The notes beneath the pieces were generated by a model, which saw only the letters and a program-made list of their open reading frames with translations, ran no database searches and was not told where the DNA came from. The position numbers and the translations under genes were made by a program. DNA of 64,000 nt from Notospermus geniculatus. Lineage: Eukaryota; Nemertea; Pilidiophora; Heteronemertea; Lineidae. How positions within the stretch are numbered: position 1 is the stretch's first letter; every line of letters starts with the position of its first letter. Shown in pieces: positions 44,739-55,917 of this stretch. Location of the stretch: contig NMRB01000226.1 in assembly GCA_002633025.1 (NCBI GenBank), positions 18,540 through 82,539 of the forward strand. The letters run 5' to 3'.

Positions 44739-46044
44739 TTGGTTGGTCTGTTTTTCTTAATTGCTCGTCTTGTTTCTAATGTTGGATTAAGTGTTCATTT
44801 TACTTTTATGTTACTTCTTTTGCTTATCCTTGCTAATGATGTTCACCCAAACCCTGGACCTGATAGTATCACTAGAAATATTAAAATCCACCATGTAAAC
44901 ATCAATAGTATTTCTGCAAAGTTGGATATTTTAGAATCAGAGGTTAATGGTGTTGACATTCTCTGTTTAACCGAGACTAAACTCGATGGTAGTATTTTGA
45001 ATCGTGATATTTCACTGGAAGGTTTTTATGAACCAGTGCGACTGGATAGAAACCGTCGTGGCGGTGGTGTAGCAATATATATAAAAACCGGTTTCTTGTT
45101 TGAGAGTATTGTAACACCTGGTAATATGTATGACTGTGAGTCTGTATGGATCAAAGTTCGAACTAAAACTAAATGTTTTATTGTTGGTTGTGTTTATAGA
45201 ATGCCAAGTCTGCCTGTTGAATGGTGGAGTCGCCTTAGTTCTGTATTTGATTATGTTTTTGACCAAAATCCCACCATACCCAAGATCATTCTGGGTGACT
45301 TTAATGAAGATCTTCTTGACCCAGCGAAGTCACACCTTATTGAAATTTTGAATAAGTATGATTGTACTCAACTGCTCGATACCCCAACTCGAGTAACGGA
45401 TACTACGTCATCTCTTTTGGATCCAATTATTGTTAGTGATGTTAGTATTGTTAAAAGTGTTGAAATTACTGATCCTATCTTGAGTGATCACTGTGGTGTA
45501 TCTTTAATATTGGGTTGGAATATTGTTAAATCTCGATGTTACAAGCGTGTGATTTGGTACTTCAACCAAGGTAATTTTGAAGGTATGCGAAATGAATTGT
45601 CACAGGTTGACTGGGATGATGTTATAGATCCTCAGGTTGATTTGGATATTGTGTGTACTAATGTCACTAATAAGATTAATGAAATCACTGCTATGTATGT
45701 TCCTCACTCTGAAGTTACTATGAGGCCAAGAGACAAACCCTGGATGAAGGGTGAGATTAGAACTTTAATGCGTAAAAGGCTTCGTGCTTATCGTAGAGCT
45801 AGGTCTACCAATGATCATTTACATTGGCTTACATATAATGCCCTCAGAAATCAGGTCATTAGTAAAGTTCGTTTGGCGAAACAGGAATATATTGAAAAAA
45901 CTGTTGATAATGTCAATAACTCTAATAGAGGTGATAGAGATTGGTGGAGGCTTGTCAAGAAGGTTGCACATTTCAAAGATAACAGGTCTTCTGTACCATC
46001 TTTAATTTCCATTAATGACCCTTCTGTAATATTAACAGATCCAG
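44739..46044 (+). pseudogene. LINE ORF2 part 1: 2A-like motif and endonuclease
   Basis: The frame begins with a hydrophobic segment (FTFMLLLLLILAN), followed by DVHPNPGP (44838-44861). The apurinic/apyrimidinic endonuclease domain follows: HHVNINSISAKLDILE, CLTETKLDGS, RGGGVAIYIKTG, ILGDFNEDLLDP and the terminal LSDHCGVSL. After it comes the linker to RT. The frame is cut at 46044 by an insertion. The endonuclease nicks target DNA for target-primed reverse transcription. The clade looks CR1/Jockey-like but I do not assign it. Confidence 0.88.
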
Positions 46045-46845
46045 AGTGAGAGAACTGGGCAAGGGGCTGTGTTGTGTGTTGGCTGTGTTTTGGGGGTCGC
46101 TGGGCTGTTTCCCTGGCTTCAGCGGACACGTTGATGTCCCTGAAGCCAGGGAAACAGTTATTAGTCTAGGTCATTATTGCTTTTATGGGTAAAACCAAGT
46201 ACTACTATTGTTACGGCAGTTTGTGATACATTTGACATCAGGATAGGGTTAGGTCCAGGCCCAGAGTGGAAATACTGACTGCCGTACCCCTAAGAACAGC
46301 CGTAATTCTTGGCTATCCTCCTGTGCCTTAATTGAATGATTTATTTCGCATTAGCAATTGCAACATCTCGAAAAATAACTTAATGAGGAGAAAAAAGAAC
46401 AAAATACAAAAGATGATAAAAGAATAAGAAAAGACAAAAAAGAAAGAAGCAGCGGACGGGATTCGAACCCGGGGCCCTGGTGGATTGCGAAGCAACGATC
46501 ATTTCACCATGAACCAACCAGACGGGCAACGCCACCAAGACGTGCAACAGTAAATCTGTGACGTCATGGTGACGTCATCAAATCATAAGTTTGAAATTGA
46601 ATCTAAATTTACAAACAAACTGCTGAGCGAAGTGACTAATTGCGCCGTCGATACATCATTTCCAGTCCTCCTTAACTTTCATGCGAAGTTTGAGCGCTTA
46701 ACAATGCCGTATTGTGTGTTTTTGGCACGCTGTTTGCCAGAAGCCGAATTTCTTACATGAGGAGAAATTCAGAGTCGGACCGCCTGTGACGTCAGCAGCT
46801 TCGCTATCTGGCCGCTGCGCGGCGTTCCGGGTCCTTTGCGTCCAG
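46045..46845. mobile_element. 801-bp insertion in LINE ORF2
   Basis: Flanked by TCCAG (46040-46044 and 46841-46845), a possible 5-bp target duplication. The LINE frame resumes directly after it. It contains a 20-bp-stem hairpin (46107-46160, CTGTTTCCCTGGCTTCAG) and a minus-strand tRNA-like segment. It has no transposase. Confidence 0.7.
46445..46540 (-). repeat. tRNA-like segment inside the insertion
   Basis: The minus strand reads GTTGGTTCATGGTGAAATGA, TTCGCAATCCACCAGG and CCCCGGGTTCGAATCCC (B box GGTTCGAATCC). It is a tRNA-derived SINE head or tRNA pseudogene. Confidence 0.65.
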
Positions 46846-48833
46846 CGGAAAAGGCAAACGAACTGAACAAATATTTTATAAAAGTATCTAGTTTAGATGA
46901 CCTTAATATTCCAGTTCCCATTGTTCCATCCAGAACTGAGAATGAACTTACAAATATTGTAGTTAGTGAAAACGTGGTTTTTAAAATACTTAGATGTCTT
47001 GATATAAATACGGCAACTGGACCTGACAATGTCAGCAATAGAATTCTAAAGGAATGTGCAACCTCTCTTGCCAGGCCTCTTAGTAACCTGTTCTCTTTGC
47101 TCTTATTGCATGGCCATTTTCCAGAATGTTGGAAAATGGCCAATGTTACTGCTATCCCAAAGTGTGGTGTTTCAAATAATCCCAAAGATTATAGACCTAT
47201 ATCTATTACCAGCAATCTCGCCAAGGTGCTTGAGAGAATTGTTTATAACGTTATTATTGATTTCTTGGAGGAGAATCATTTACTTTTTCAATATCAATCC
47301 GGTTTTCTATCACGGCACTCCACAGAAACACAGCTAATTGAATTGTACCATACCGTGTGCTCCCGGCTTGACAATAGGCAGGGTGTTCAGTTTATTTACT
47401 GTGATTATTCTAAAGCCTTTGATAGAGTTTGGCATCGTGGGCTGCTGTCAAAGCTTGGAGCACACGGTATTGGAGGTAACTTATTATTGTGGCTAAAACA
47501 GTATTTGACTGGTCGTAAACAGCGGGTGTTTCTGGGGGATGCTGCCTCAGATTATGGGACCCCAACTGCTGGTGTCCCTCAGGGCTCGGTATTGGGGCCA
47601 TTATTATTTTTTATAATCTACACTAATGACATCCAAGACATCAGCAATAACGTTAGATTGTTTGCCGATGATACAGCTCTTTATCAAGCATATGATAATC
47701 ATAATGAGATACTGTATCAACTTATTCCTGACCTTGTAGCTCTTAATGATTGGTCTGACATGTGGTTTATGTCCTTTAATCCTAATAAGACTGAAGGACT
47801 TAATATAACATTATCTGCCCAACAACTACAACCTATTAACATTAATGGTGTTGATATTCCTAATGTTCAGCAGCATAAACACCTTGGTCTAGTGCTTAAT
47901 AATAAGGCTACCTGGAGTGATCACATTAACTTTATTTATACCAATGTTTCTAAAAGAATAGGAATATTACGTAGTTTGAAATATACTCTTGATAGGAAAT
48001 CTCTCGAGGTGATCTACCTCTCTTTTATAAGGTCAATCTTGGAGTATGGTTCAGCTGTTTGGGATAACTGTACTTTGAATGACTCTAATAGACTGGAAGG
48101 CCTTCAATCAGAGGCAGCCAGAATTGTGACAGGGTTGCCAAGGTTTTGTAGTAATGAAAGATTATATGCTGAAGTAGGATGGGAGCCTCTTAAAAGAAGA
48201 AGAATAAGAAGAAAGCTGATCCTTATGTACAAAATTGTAAATAACTTGCCTCCCAGTTATTTGAGTGATTTATTACCACCTCGGGTTGAAAACTTTCATC
48301 AGTATGATACCCGTAACGCTAATAACCTTCGTAATTATAGAACTCGTACTTCCTTGTTTGAAAGGTCTTTCTTTCCTGATACGATTAAATTATGGAATGC
48401 CCTTGATATCTCAATTACATGTAAATCATCTTTTACCCTTGGTAGTTTTATATATAGGTTAAAAACAGCAGACAGAGTTGATAAGCCTCCAGTTTGGTTT
48501 TCTTCTGGAATCCGAAAATGGAGTGTGGTTTTGTGCCAACTACGAAACAAAGCGAGTAGTCTTAATGATGATTTACACCGGTGTAATATTATCGATTCCA
48601 GTGCGTGTGCGTGTGGGTACCAAACTGAATCAGTCGATCATTATTTCTTTGTTTGTCCGAGGTATAACCATGTACGTGATAAGTTATTCCAGGCTTTGCT
48701 GGACATTGGCATTTCGCGGACTGACATCACAACTGATCTGCTTTTGCGAGGCTCTTCCAACATGCCTCTTCATTTGAATATAAAATTAGTTGACTTGGTA
48801 CAAACGTTCCTCAAAGATTCTAAGAGATTTTAG
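46846..48833 (+). pseudogene. LINE ORF2 part 2: reverse transcriptase and C-terminal zinc finger
   Basis: The frame resumes at EKANELNKYF. RT motifs are TGPDNVSNRILKEC, IPKCGVSNNPKDYRPISIT, YCDYSKAFDRVWH (near residue 187), AGVPQGSVLGPLLF, the catalytic LFADDTALY (near 275) and KHLGLVLNNKATWSDH. The C terminus carries a Cys/His cluster, CACGYQ then H and FVCPRYNHVRDKLF (near 590). The frame is open for about 660 codons to the stop at 48833, so apart from the insertion this copy is well preserved. Confidence 0.9.
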
Positions 48834-49205
48834 ATTGTACTACTTGTTCTGCCTCGGCCTGCTTCATGGCCTAATCCCTTCTTTTCTTCTTTTTTGGCAC
48901 TCCAGTGGTGGTACTTGTAACTTCCGATAACCTTATTATCTCAGATGTTTGAACTTGTTGTGTGTCTGTCAATGTCATCTTTTCTTTCTTCCATTGTTGG
49001 TGAGTCCCTGGTGTTCCCCCGCACACTTGTAACCCCAGTTGTTGCAAGTGCGCGGGGGACGCTCCGAACTTGCTGGCAATGCGGGTTGATATTTCTTAGG
49101 AAGCAGCGTTCATAGGCAATATGCCTTCTGTTGTATCCCTACTTGTAGATTTCTACTTACAAAGATGTATATCTGATGGATTCATAATAAATATGTTTAA
49201 ATGAA
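48834..49205 (+). repeat. LINE 3' untranslated region
   Basis: Non-coding tail after ORF2 ending near TTCATAATAAATATGTTTAA at 49180-49200. The exact end and target duplication are not determined. Confidence 0.5.
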
Positions 49206-49892
49206 AAATACTAGTCTTTTGTTTCAGCATTAGCCAATTAGTGCATTCTGAGGTGTGTCTCATCCAATTCCTTCGACTCATAGACCCCACAGGTGCCTTC
49301 ATTTATCATATAACTTGTACTTTTGTGGTATTTGGACATGTTTTATTTCCAACACTCCAAAAATTCACAACGTCAGCTTGCCCTTAAAGCTGGCTGCAGC
49401 TTTTTATTAAAGAATGGTCGGCTCGAAACTCACTTCTCCTCCTGATCCATTGTTTTAAACCCTTGACGCCCTTCCTGGTCCTTTGCCTTTTCGACGACAG
49501 ATCACTGCCATTATTACTAATGCAGCAGCACCACTCACGAGGCTATAGTGAACATCCATTTTGAAATAATAAGGAACTTCCCCTCCAATTTCTTAGAGGG
49601 GACCTGATTTCTTCAGGATGGCTGCCTCCATGCAATGTCGAATCTTAAAACTGCCTCAGAATCCGGTCTGAAGAGCATCGAGGGCTTTTAATCGATCCGC
49701 GGGACCCTGGCCATCTGTTCCATCCGCCTTATCATCTCTGTCAGCGCCCAAGGTCTCTTCGCTCACCTCTTTCTCTTTTCATCTTCGCCGACACTCCTCG
49801 TCCATCTGCTGGATTCACACTCATCGATCATCCTAATATCGATCTGCGGCCTGCTCCGTTCCATCTCAACCACCTGTTGCATGAATGTGAGG

Positions 49893-49900
49893 GATAAAAG
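49893..49900 (+). promoter_or_regulatory. TATA box of secreted-peptide gene
   Basis: GATAAAAG lies about 27 bases upstream of TCACAACTC, a plausible initiator. A short segment then ends in a good donor (AACG|GTAGGT at 49945). Confidence 0.5.
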
Positions 49901-49919
49901 AGCCCAGTGTCGTCTGCTC

Positions 49920-49944
49920 ACAACTCAATCTTGGCAGAGGAACG
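49920..49944 (+). other. Putative non-coding first exon of secreted-peptide gene
   Basis: Between the expected transcription start (about 49920) and the GTAGGT donor at 49945. The next acceptor, TTATTCCAG ending about 50899, is followed by 24 bases of leader and the ATG at 50924. Confidence 0.45.
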
Positions 49945-50110
49945 GTAGGTGCAACATTTTCTAGAGCTTTCGTCCGTTATTTGCCAATTGCTTCAATACT
50001 TTATTCACATCACTTCTTGTCCAACTGCCGGAATCGTGGAAGGAGAATTTCTGATCATTTCTAACTTTCCAACGGAGAAAACTGCCTTTCTTTGTTTTTC
50101 GCGGCAGATT

Positions 50111-50356
50111 TAAGGGAGTAAGAAATATAAGTGGAAAGTTTTGGAATTTTGCGCGAATTTTTCAATTTCTTAAATTGGGAGAAATTTTGTTCCCATTTTG
50201 AGAAATTTTCTTAAAATGACGTGACATTTTGTCTTGTTTTTCGGGCGATATTTCTCAAAACGGGAAAAAATTCTCCCAATTTGAGAAATTGAAAAATTCG
50301 CGCAAAATTCCAAAATCTCCCACTTCTTATTTTCCACTTTTATTTCTTACTCCCTT
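50111..50356. mobile_element. Foldback in the 5' intron
   Basis: TAAGGGAGTAAGAAATATAA is mirrored by the segment ending TATTTCTTACTCCCTTA. GCGCGAATTTTTCAATTTCT recurs in reverse complement. Confidence 0.85.
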
Positions 50357-50644
50357 ATTTTCGGACCAGTGAGTTACATTTGTTGCTCGCTATTAGTTTA
50401 ATCGTCGCCGCTTCGATGGGTTGCCGACGTTCATGAGTGTATGCAAAAACAAGTTTGGCTGTTCATTTTTCCTTGTCATAAAATGTCGGGCGAAAGTGCG
50501 GCCGGATCAAATTTCTCGCTTGGCAAGAGAGCATTATTTGTCGATATCTCACTCATATTTTTTGGTAGTATAGTTATACATGTATTTACATCATGAGTTA
50601 CGTGGATATCCAACATAGAGCACAAAAAACGACACACAAAATGA

Positions 50645-50807
50645 TAGTAAAAGTAAAGTTGTCTCCGAATTTTGCAAATTTTCGACCCCAAGCGGGGTCT
50701 TCCTCAGGCACTTTCTAGTAGCTGGGATCTCTACCAGAAAGTGCCTCAGGAAGGCCCCGGTTGTGGTCGAAAATTTTCAAAATTCGGAGACGACTTTACT
50801 TTTACTA
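50645..50807. mobile_element. Foldback with GAAAGTGCCT centre
   Basis: TAGTAAAAGTAAAGTTGTCT is mirrored by the segment ending GACTTTACTTTTACTA. Inner arms carry GGCACTTTCTAG and CAGAAAGTGCC. Confidence 0.85.
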
Positions 50808-50923
50808 TGAGTTACATGTACCTGGAGCATGTTTACAGAACAGCTTATAGGTACAAGTGATACATAGATGTGAGTCATTTTACCTTTAATTATTCCAGAA
50901 CTATTAATCCACGGACAGACAAA

Positions 50924-53900
50924 ATGAATCGCGCAATGATCGCTCTCCTGTTGGTCTTTGGCCTTGTTATGGCCGTCACCGAGGTTTCCGGTAAGTTGCA
51001 ATCTTCTTTAGCCCCTTTTACACTACGAAATTTTCACCAAATGTAGGATGGGTCGAGCAAGCATGTACCGGTACCCCGATATGAGGTGTCTCCCAAGAGT
51101 CTGAAGGAATAAGGGTCAACTGCAATAGGCCGGACACTAAACTGTAGGCCTACAAAAGAAACGGACATAGGTATGGGGAACATTCCTTTACGGCGGCCCT
51201 TTTTTTGGCCCAATCCGATACAGAGAGATTATTCTTTTTTGAAAAACTAAGTATGACCGCAACAGGGTTTATTCCCTCCCAGTCCGCTCCCAATTCGGAC
51301 AAAATTTTTTTGCGTTTTCCTCTTCGGCCCTTTTAGACCATAATTCCGCCGATGTATCATTTTGGATAAGAATGGGGCTATCCAGAATATACTTCAGCCT
51401 CTCGATAATAGGGGTCTCTGCTGTACTATACGTTTTACTATCCACTTTCTGTTCATTGAGTTTCATTGTTATCAGTTCTTTGGGAAGTTTGACCTTGACC
51501 TCTGACCTTGACCTTGACCTATGATCATCAGGGTTATTACATAATCGAAATTGGCATCCTTAATAAGCTAAATATGGGTGTTATCAAACCTCTACTGCTA
51601 CCACAGACAGAGACATTCCAAATTATCAAGTTTGACCTTGACCTGATCATCAAGGTCATTTTTTACATAATCAAAATGGGCATGCTCAATAACCTAAGCA
51701 TGGGCGATATCATGTCTCTACCTCAACCACGGGCAGAGATAAATAATTGCAATTATCAAGTTTGAAAATATCAAAATCTCATGATATCTCAATCACCCGG
51801 ACACATGAGGCTGAGAATTTTACCACATCCTGTCCTTGGATAAGCAGGCATGAATTAAGACTTTTTTTTAAAATTTTTTTTATATACTATATTTATTCAC
51901 ATCAAAGGAATTGGCACTGACCAACAGGCTAATAGCCTATACAAGGGTCTGTGCCATACACAGTTTTATAACTGTGCACCCCGCAAGCGCCCAGTGGCGC
52001 CAGCCACAGAGGGCCTCAACACTATCTCGGATACCATTAGGTAGTAGCTTACTAAGTATGAACGCATAAAACTTATGCGATTATATAGTTTTGATGCCGA
52101 GTGGTGACCGGCCCCACTGGGGCCTGCGGAGATGCACATACATACAAAAGAAAGACTTACAAGATGGCATAACCAGTGCAGGGAAAGAGTGCACGTCTGT
52201 CTGTTCTACAAATCACAGATATTTCATTTAGGAAAAGTGATCAAATCACATGCACACACATGCATTATTATAATGCATGCAAATGCATATGATTCGCTTA
52301 TCTATCCTTAACAATGAGAATATTAGTATGCTCATCAGCAGACCCAGGAAAAAATGAATCATGAACCCCACGGTCGAACCATGAACCGCGGACAAATAAA
52401 AGCGAAGTTCATATTTTTAGTATGAACCCCACCGTCATTCCGCCGCAGCCCACGGCCCAACCACAAAGTTCACNNNNNNNNNNNNNNNNNNNNNNNNNNN
52501 NNNNNNNNNNNNNNNNNNNNNNNNNNNNNNNNNNNNNNNNNNNNNNNNNNNNNNNNNNNNNNNNNNNNNNNNNNNNNNNNNNNNNNNNNNNNNNNNNNNN
52601 NNNNNNNNNNNNNNNNNNNNNNNNNNNNNNNNNNNNNNNNNNNNNNNNNNNNNNNNNNNNNNNNNNNNNNNNNNNNNNNNNNNNNNNNNNNNNNNNNNNN
52701 NNNNNNNNNNNNNNNNNNNNNNNNNNNNNNNNNNNNNNNNNNNNNNNNNNNNNNNNNNNNNNNNNNNNNNNNNNNNNNNNNNNNNNNNNNNNNNNNNNNN
52801 NNNNNNNNNNNNNNNNNNNNNNNNNNNNNNNNNNNNNNNNNNNNNNNNNNNNNNNNNNNNNNNNNNNNNNNNNNNNNNNNNNGGAAAAAAGGACCGTCGG
52901 TAAGTCTCAGTCCTACATCGGACAGGTGTAAATGAATCAGTATCTCTGACACCATAGGGGTTTCTCTCCCCTACGCGAGGTGGAAGAATATCGTTCATGA
53001 AAACAGGTGCCATACCATTTACTATTTTATAAAACAACATCAGTTTATGACGCCTCCTTCGTTCAGCTAAAGGGACAATACCAGATTCTTTATATATACA
53101 TGTAAGTTGACGACTACAAGAACGTGTAAGACCTGTTACAATTCGTAAAGCCTTGATTTGTATATCTTCTAGTTGATCTTTAATGTAGTCTGGACAGTTG
53201 TCATAGACTACATCACCGTATTCTATTACTGGCCTAACATATGTTAAGTAAATTATTTCAAGAGTTTTTCTATTGAAGGTATATTTAAATTTTTGCAAAA
53301 TTCCAAGCCTTGCCCTAGCTTTTTGAAGTATTGTTCCCAAATGTTCATTCCAAGTTAAATCAGAACTAAAAATTAACCCGAGATGCTTATGGTGACGAAC
53401 AACATCAATATTTTCACCCTGAAAGTGCAAGTTGATGTTTCTCAAATTTTGCTTTCTGGAAATAATTAAATTTTCAGTTTTCTTAGGATTGAACGTAACC
53501 ATCCACTTGTCAGCCCAATTTTCAATAACACTGACATCATCTTGTAAGGTACGGGCAATAAATTCTATTGTCCTAGATGAATAAAACATAGAAACATCAT
53601 CAGCATATAATCTGATATGAGTCTGGATACCTTCAGTAATATCGTTAATGTAAACTAAAAACATTAAAGGGCCAAGTACAGACCCTTGTGGAACACCAGC
53701 CTGAACAGGACTCCAACTAGACTGAGTACCTTCTATACAAACTACGGGATAAAAGATAAGGTTTAAACCAGGATAACAAAGACCCTTCGATTCCTACAAT
53801 TTCTAGTTTCTTTAAAAGGCCAGGATGCCACACGCGATCAAATGCCTTGCTAATATCACAGAATACAACTGAAGTGTCTTGTGAATTATCAAATGCACTA

Positions 53901-55345
53901 CAAAAACGATGATACATCTCAACCAACTGATATGCTGTTGAGTGCCCCGGTGGGAACCCGGACTGATATTCATACAATATACCATTGTCCTGAAACAAAT
54001 TGAAAACTCGTTTATAAACCAACTTTTCGAAAATTTTACTAATTATACAGGTAAGTGATCAGGGCCTATAACTACTAACATCACTAAGATCCCCTTTAGC
54101 CTTATAAATAGGCACAACGTTAGTATCCTTCCAAATTTGTGGAAATATAGAATGACGAATTAAGGGAGATATTAAAAATTTGAGTTAAAATTGGAACTAA
54201 ACTCGCCGATGTTTCTTTTAACATTCTAGCACTAATACCATCAGGGCCACTGGCCTTAGAAACATCAATTGTTTTCAGCTGGTCACGGACCTCTTGAAAA
54301 TCAATTCGGGTTTCGCTCAAAAGCCTTACATTATCACCTCGGATATAATCTGTGGCACTTGTCTATTACTATCATCTAGCCGTGATATTGAAGAGAATTA
54401 AGACTTGTTTCATGTTGATCAGTTGACAATGTGGCAAGTTATCTCAAAATATCAAATTTCGTGATATTGAACGTCGATATCACCATGACCCAAACATCTC
54501 AGGTCAAAAATAATCAGCTCATTTGATTTCTAGGGTATAAAAACCTAAGGGTAGAACCTGTTTCTATTGCTCCAGGTGTTAACTGGTTATAGGAGCCGAT
54601 TTGTGCCATCAGATAAGAGTGTGGTGGACAAAATACCAAGTCTGATATGATGATTACATCAATGATGGAGGCATCTGAGGTTGAAAATGATTAGATCACT
54701 TTTTCTGCCTGTAAGTGACGCTCCTCTATTGATAACTCTATTTTTATGTTTCTGAACAGTCCACCTTCCATACTCAGCCATGTTGCAAACAGTGACACTA
54801 GGACTTATAGTGCAGAAGAGCCACCTGGTGGTGTAGTTTTCCCTGGATAGCCCCATTGAACGACAGGGAAGACGGGTAAAATAAGAGTGTAGCGAGATGA
54901 AAAATGAGGGCAAAATGGGAAGAGGGCAAGGGTCAAAGTTTGAATAGAAATGGAGGGCGAAATGAGAAACGGGATGGCCCCGACCGAACAACACAGCATC
55001 AAAATTTGTTGACACATAGATGTATATCACTTTGAATTTTTCAGGTAATGCAGATTGCGACGGACCAGCGTGCCGTTGCTCTGCTTGTTGGAACGATTTG
55101 GCAACAATCCACTGTGAAGATGCTTGCCCTAAATATAAAAGTGAGTTGTTGCTTAAAATAGACGCCACCATGAATGTACATGTACCGTACTTTCGTTTAA
55201 GCAATAATGGCCTTGTTTTGATCCAATGGACATCAAACCTTTGTCTTGAAGAGATCGGACTCTTTCTGAATGAGGTGGTTAATGTGTTCTTTTTTCTTTT
55301 CTTGTTTGTTCAGGTGGTCGCAGGTCAGCTCCCGACAACCAGTAG
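50924..55345 (+). CDS. Secreted six-cysteine peptide precursor, three coding exons
   Basis: Exons: 50924-50990, 55045-55140 and 55314-55345, 195 bases in total with the stop, giving 64 residues. Each junction is GT-AG (donor GTAAGT, acceptor TTTTTCAG; donor GTGAGT, acceptor TTTGTTCAG), and both introns are phase 1. Exon 1 is a classical signal peptide (MNRAMIALLLVFGLVMAV). Exon 2 carries all six cysteines, spaced C-x4-C-x-C-x2-C-x8-C-x3-C, with a Trp after the fourth. Exon 3 adds S-GRR-SAPDNQ, where Gly-Arg-Arg is a standard cleavage and amidation signal. A TATA box, a likely leader exon upstream and an AATAAA downstream fit a complete gene. It could be a peptide hormone, an antimicrobial peptide or a venom-like peptide; I do not recognise the family. 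Confidence 0.75.
51480..51745. repeat. TGACCTTGACC-rich direct repeat in intron
   Basis: Two units of about 130 bp share TTTGACCTTGACCT, ATGATCATCA, TACATAATC-AAAT and TATCA. The first begins with four to five adjacent TGACCT half-sites. Confidence 0.7.
51870..52473 (-). repeat. Probable 3' region of antisense LINE
   Basis: A T-rich start at 51862-51885 looks like the poly(A) tail of a minus-strand LINE. Non-coding sequence leads to the N-run. Just before the gap, VNFVVGPWAAAE on the minus strand may be the end of its ORF2. Confidence 0.5.
52474..52882. other. Assembly gap, 409 N
   Basis: Unknown bases inside the antisense LINE. Confidence 1.
52883..54340 (-). pseudogene. Antisense LINE reverse transcriptase remnant
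   Basis: Minus strand, in order: KTIDVSKASGPDGISARMLK (54120-54320), then YQSGFPPGHSTAYQLVEMYH and FCDISKAFDRVWHPGLL (53717-54022), then MFLVYINDITEG and the catalytic LYADDVSMFY (53664 downward), then KHLGLIFSSDLTWNEH and YVRPVIEYGDVVYDNC. At least three frame breaks separate these blocks. It is related to, but clearly distinct from, the plus-strand LINE at 44.7-48.8 kb. It sits in the large intron of the secreted-peptide gene in antisense orientation. Confidence 0.88.
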
Positions 55346-55475
55346 TAAGTAGCGAATAACTACTACTGGACGGTCAGTAGGTATCGAATAACTGCAGCTG
55401 GACAATTAGTGTACATTATGTAGGTATCGAATAACTACTGGACAATCCGGAGGTACCAAATAACTACTGATCCTT
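55346..55475 (+). repeat. 3'-UTR tandem motif, four copies
   Basis: Variants of GGTATCGAATAACTACTGGA recur at about 55350, 55380, 55423 and 55452 in the 3' untranslated region of the peptide gene. Confidence 0.7.
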
Positions 55476-55501
55476 GATGTAAATCGCATCACAGATAGAA
55501 A

Positions 55502-55507
55502 AATAAA
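55502..55507 (+). terminator. Poly(A) signal of secreted-peptide gene
   Basis: AATAAA, about 157 bases after the stop codon. Confidence 0.6.
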
Positions 55508-55549
55508 TTTAATTTTTGAGTAATTTCTCTTTTGTTGTTCTACATTAAT

Positions 55550-55860
55550 GTGTGGGCTTATAGTGCCTTTTATATTTAAGTGTCAAGGCACTTCACAATT
55601 ATTCTGTTCATTCCAATTCCATATCTCCACTCCCACTCCCGATTTCAGCGCTCTTGGACTAACATTCACATACTAGACCATCACTACCAGCCAGGTAGGC
55701 CCTACCCCTTTTATACCTGTGTGGGGGTGAAGCAAGTGAGGTAAAGTGACTTGCCCAAGGTCACAAGCGAACATGTTTTTTTCCTTGGTCAGGAATGGGA
55801 ATCGAACCCGGGACCCTCTGATCAGGAGTCCACTACACCACGCCGCTCCTCGGCGTACTC
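55550..55860 (-). mobile_element. CORE-type SINE with tRNA head
   Basis: On the minus strand: a tRNA-like head (GCGTGGTGTAGTGGACTCC and GGTCCCGGGTTCGATTCCC), a central segment GTGACCTTGGGCAAGTCACT like the CORE domain of MIR-type SINEs, and a tail AAAGGCACTATA preceded by GTGAAGTGCCTTGACACTTA, resembling LINE-borrowed tails. The parts are in the right order for a full-length CORE-SINE. Confidence 0.75.
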
Positions 55861-55917
55861 TAGTGGTGTAAATGACAGGATCATCCTATAAGTAACGGGT
55901 CTCTCTGGCTGTCAGCC

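Noticed and set aside
54659-55204. 181-codon minus-strand frame overlapping the peptide gene
   Set aside because: Overlaps exon 2 of the peptide gene in antisense, low-complexity translation, no recognised domain.
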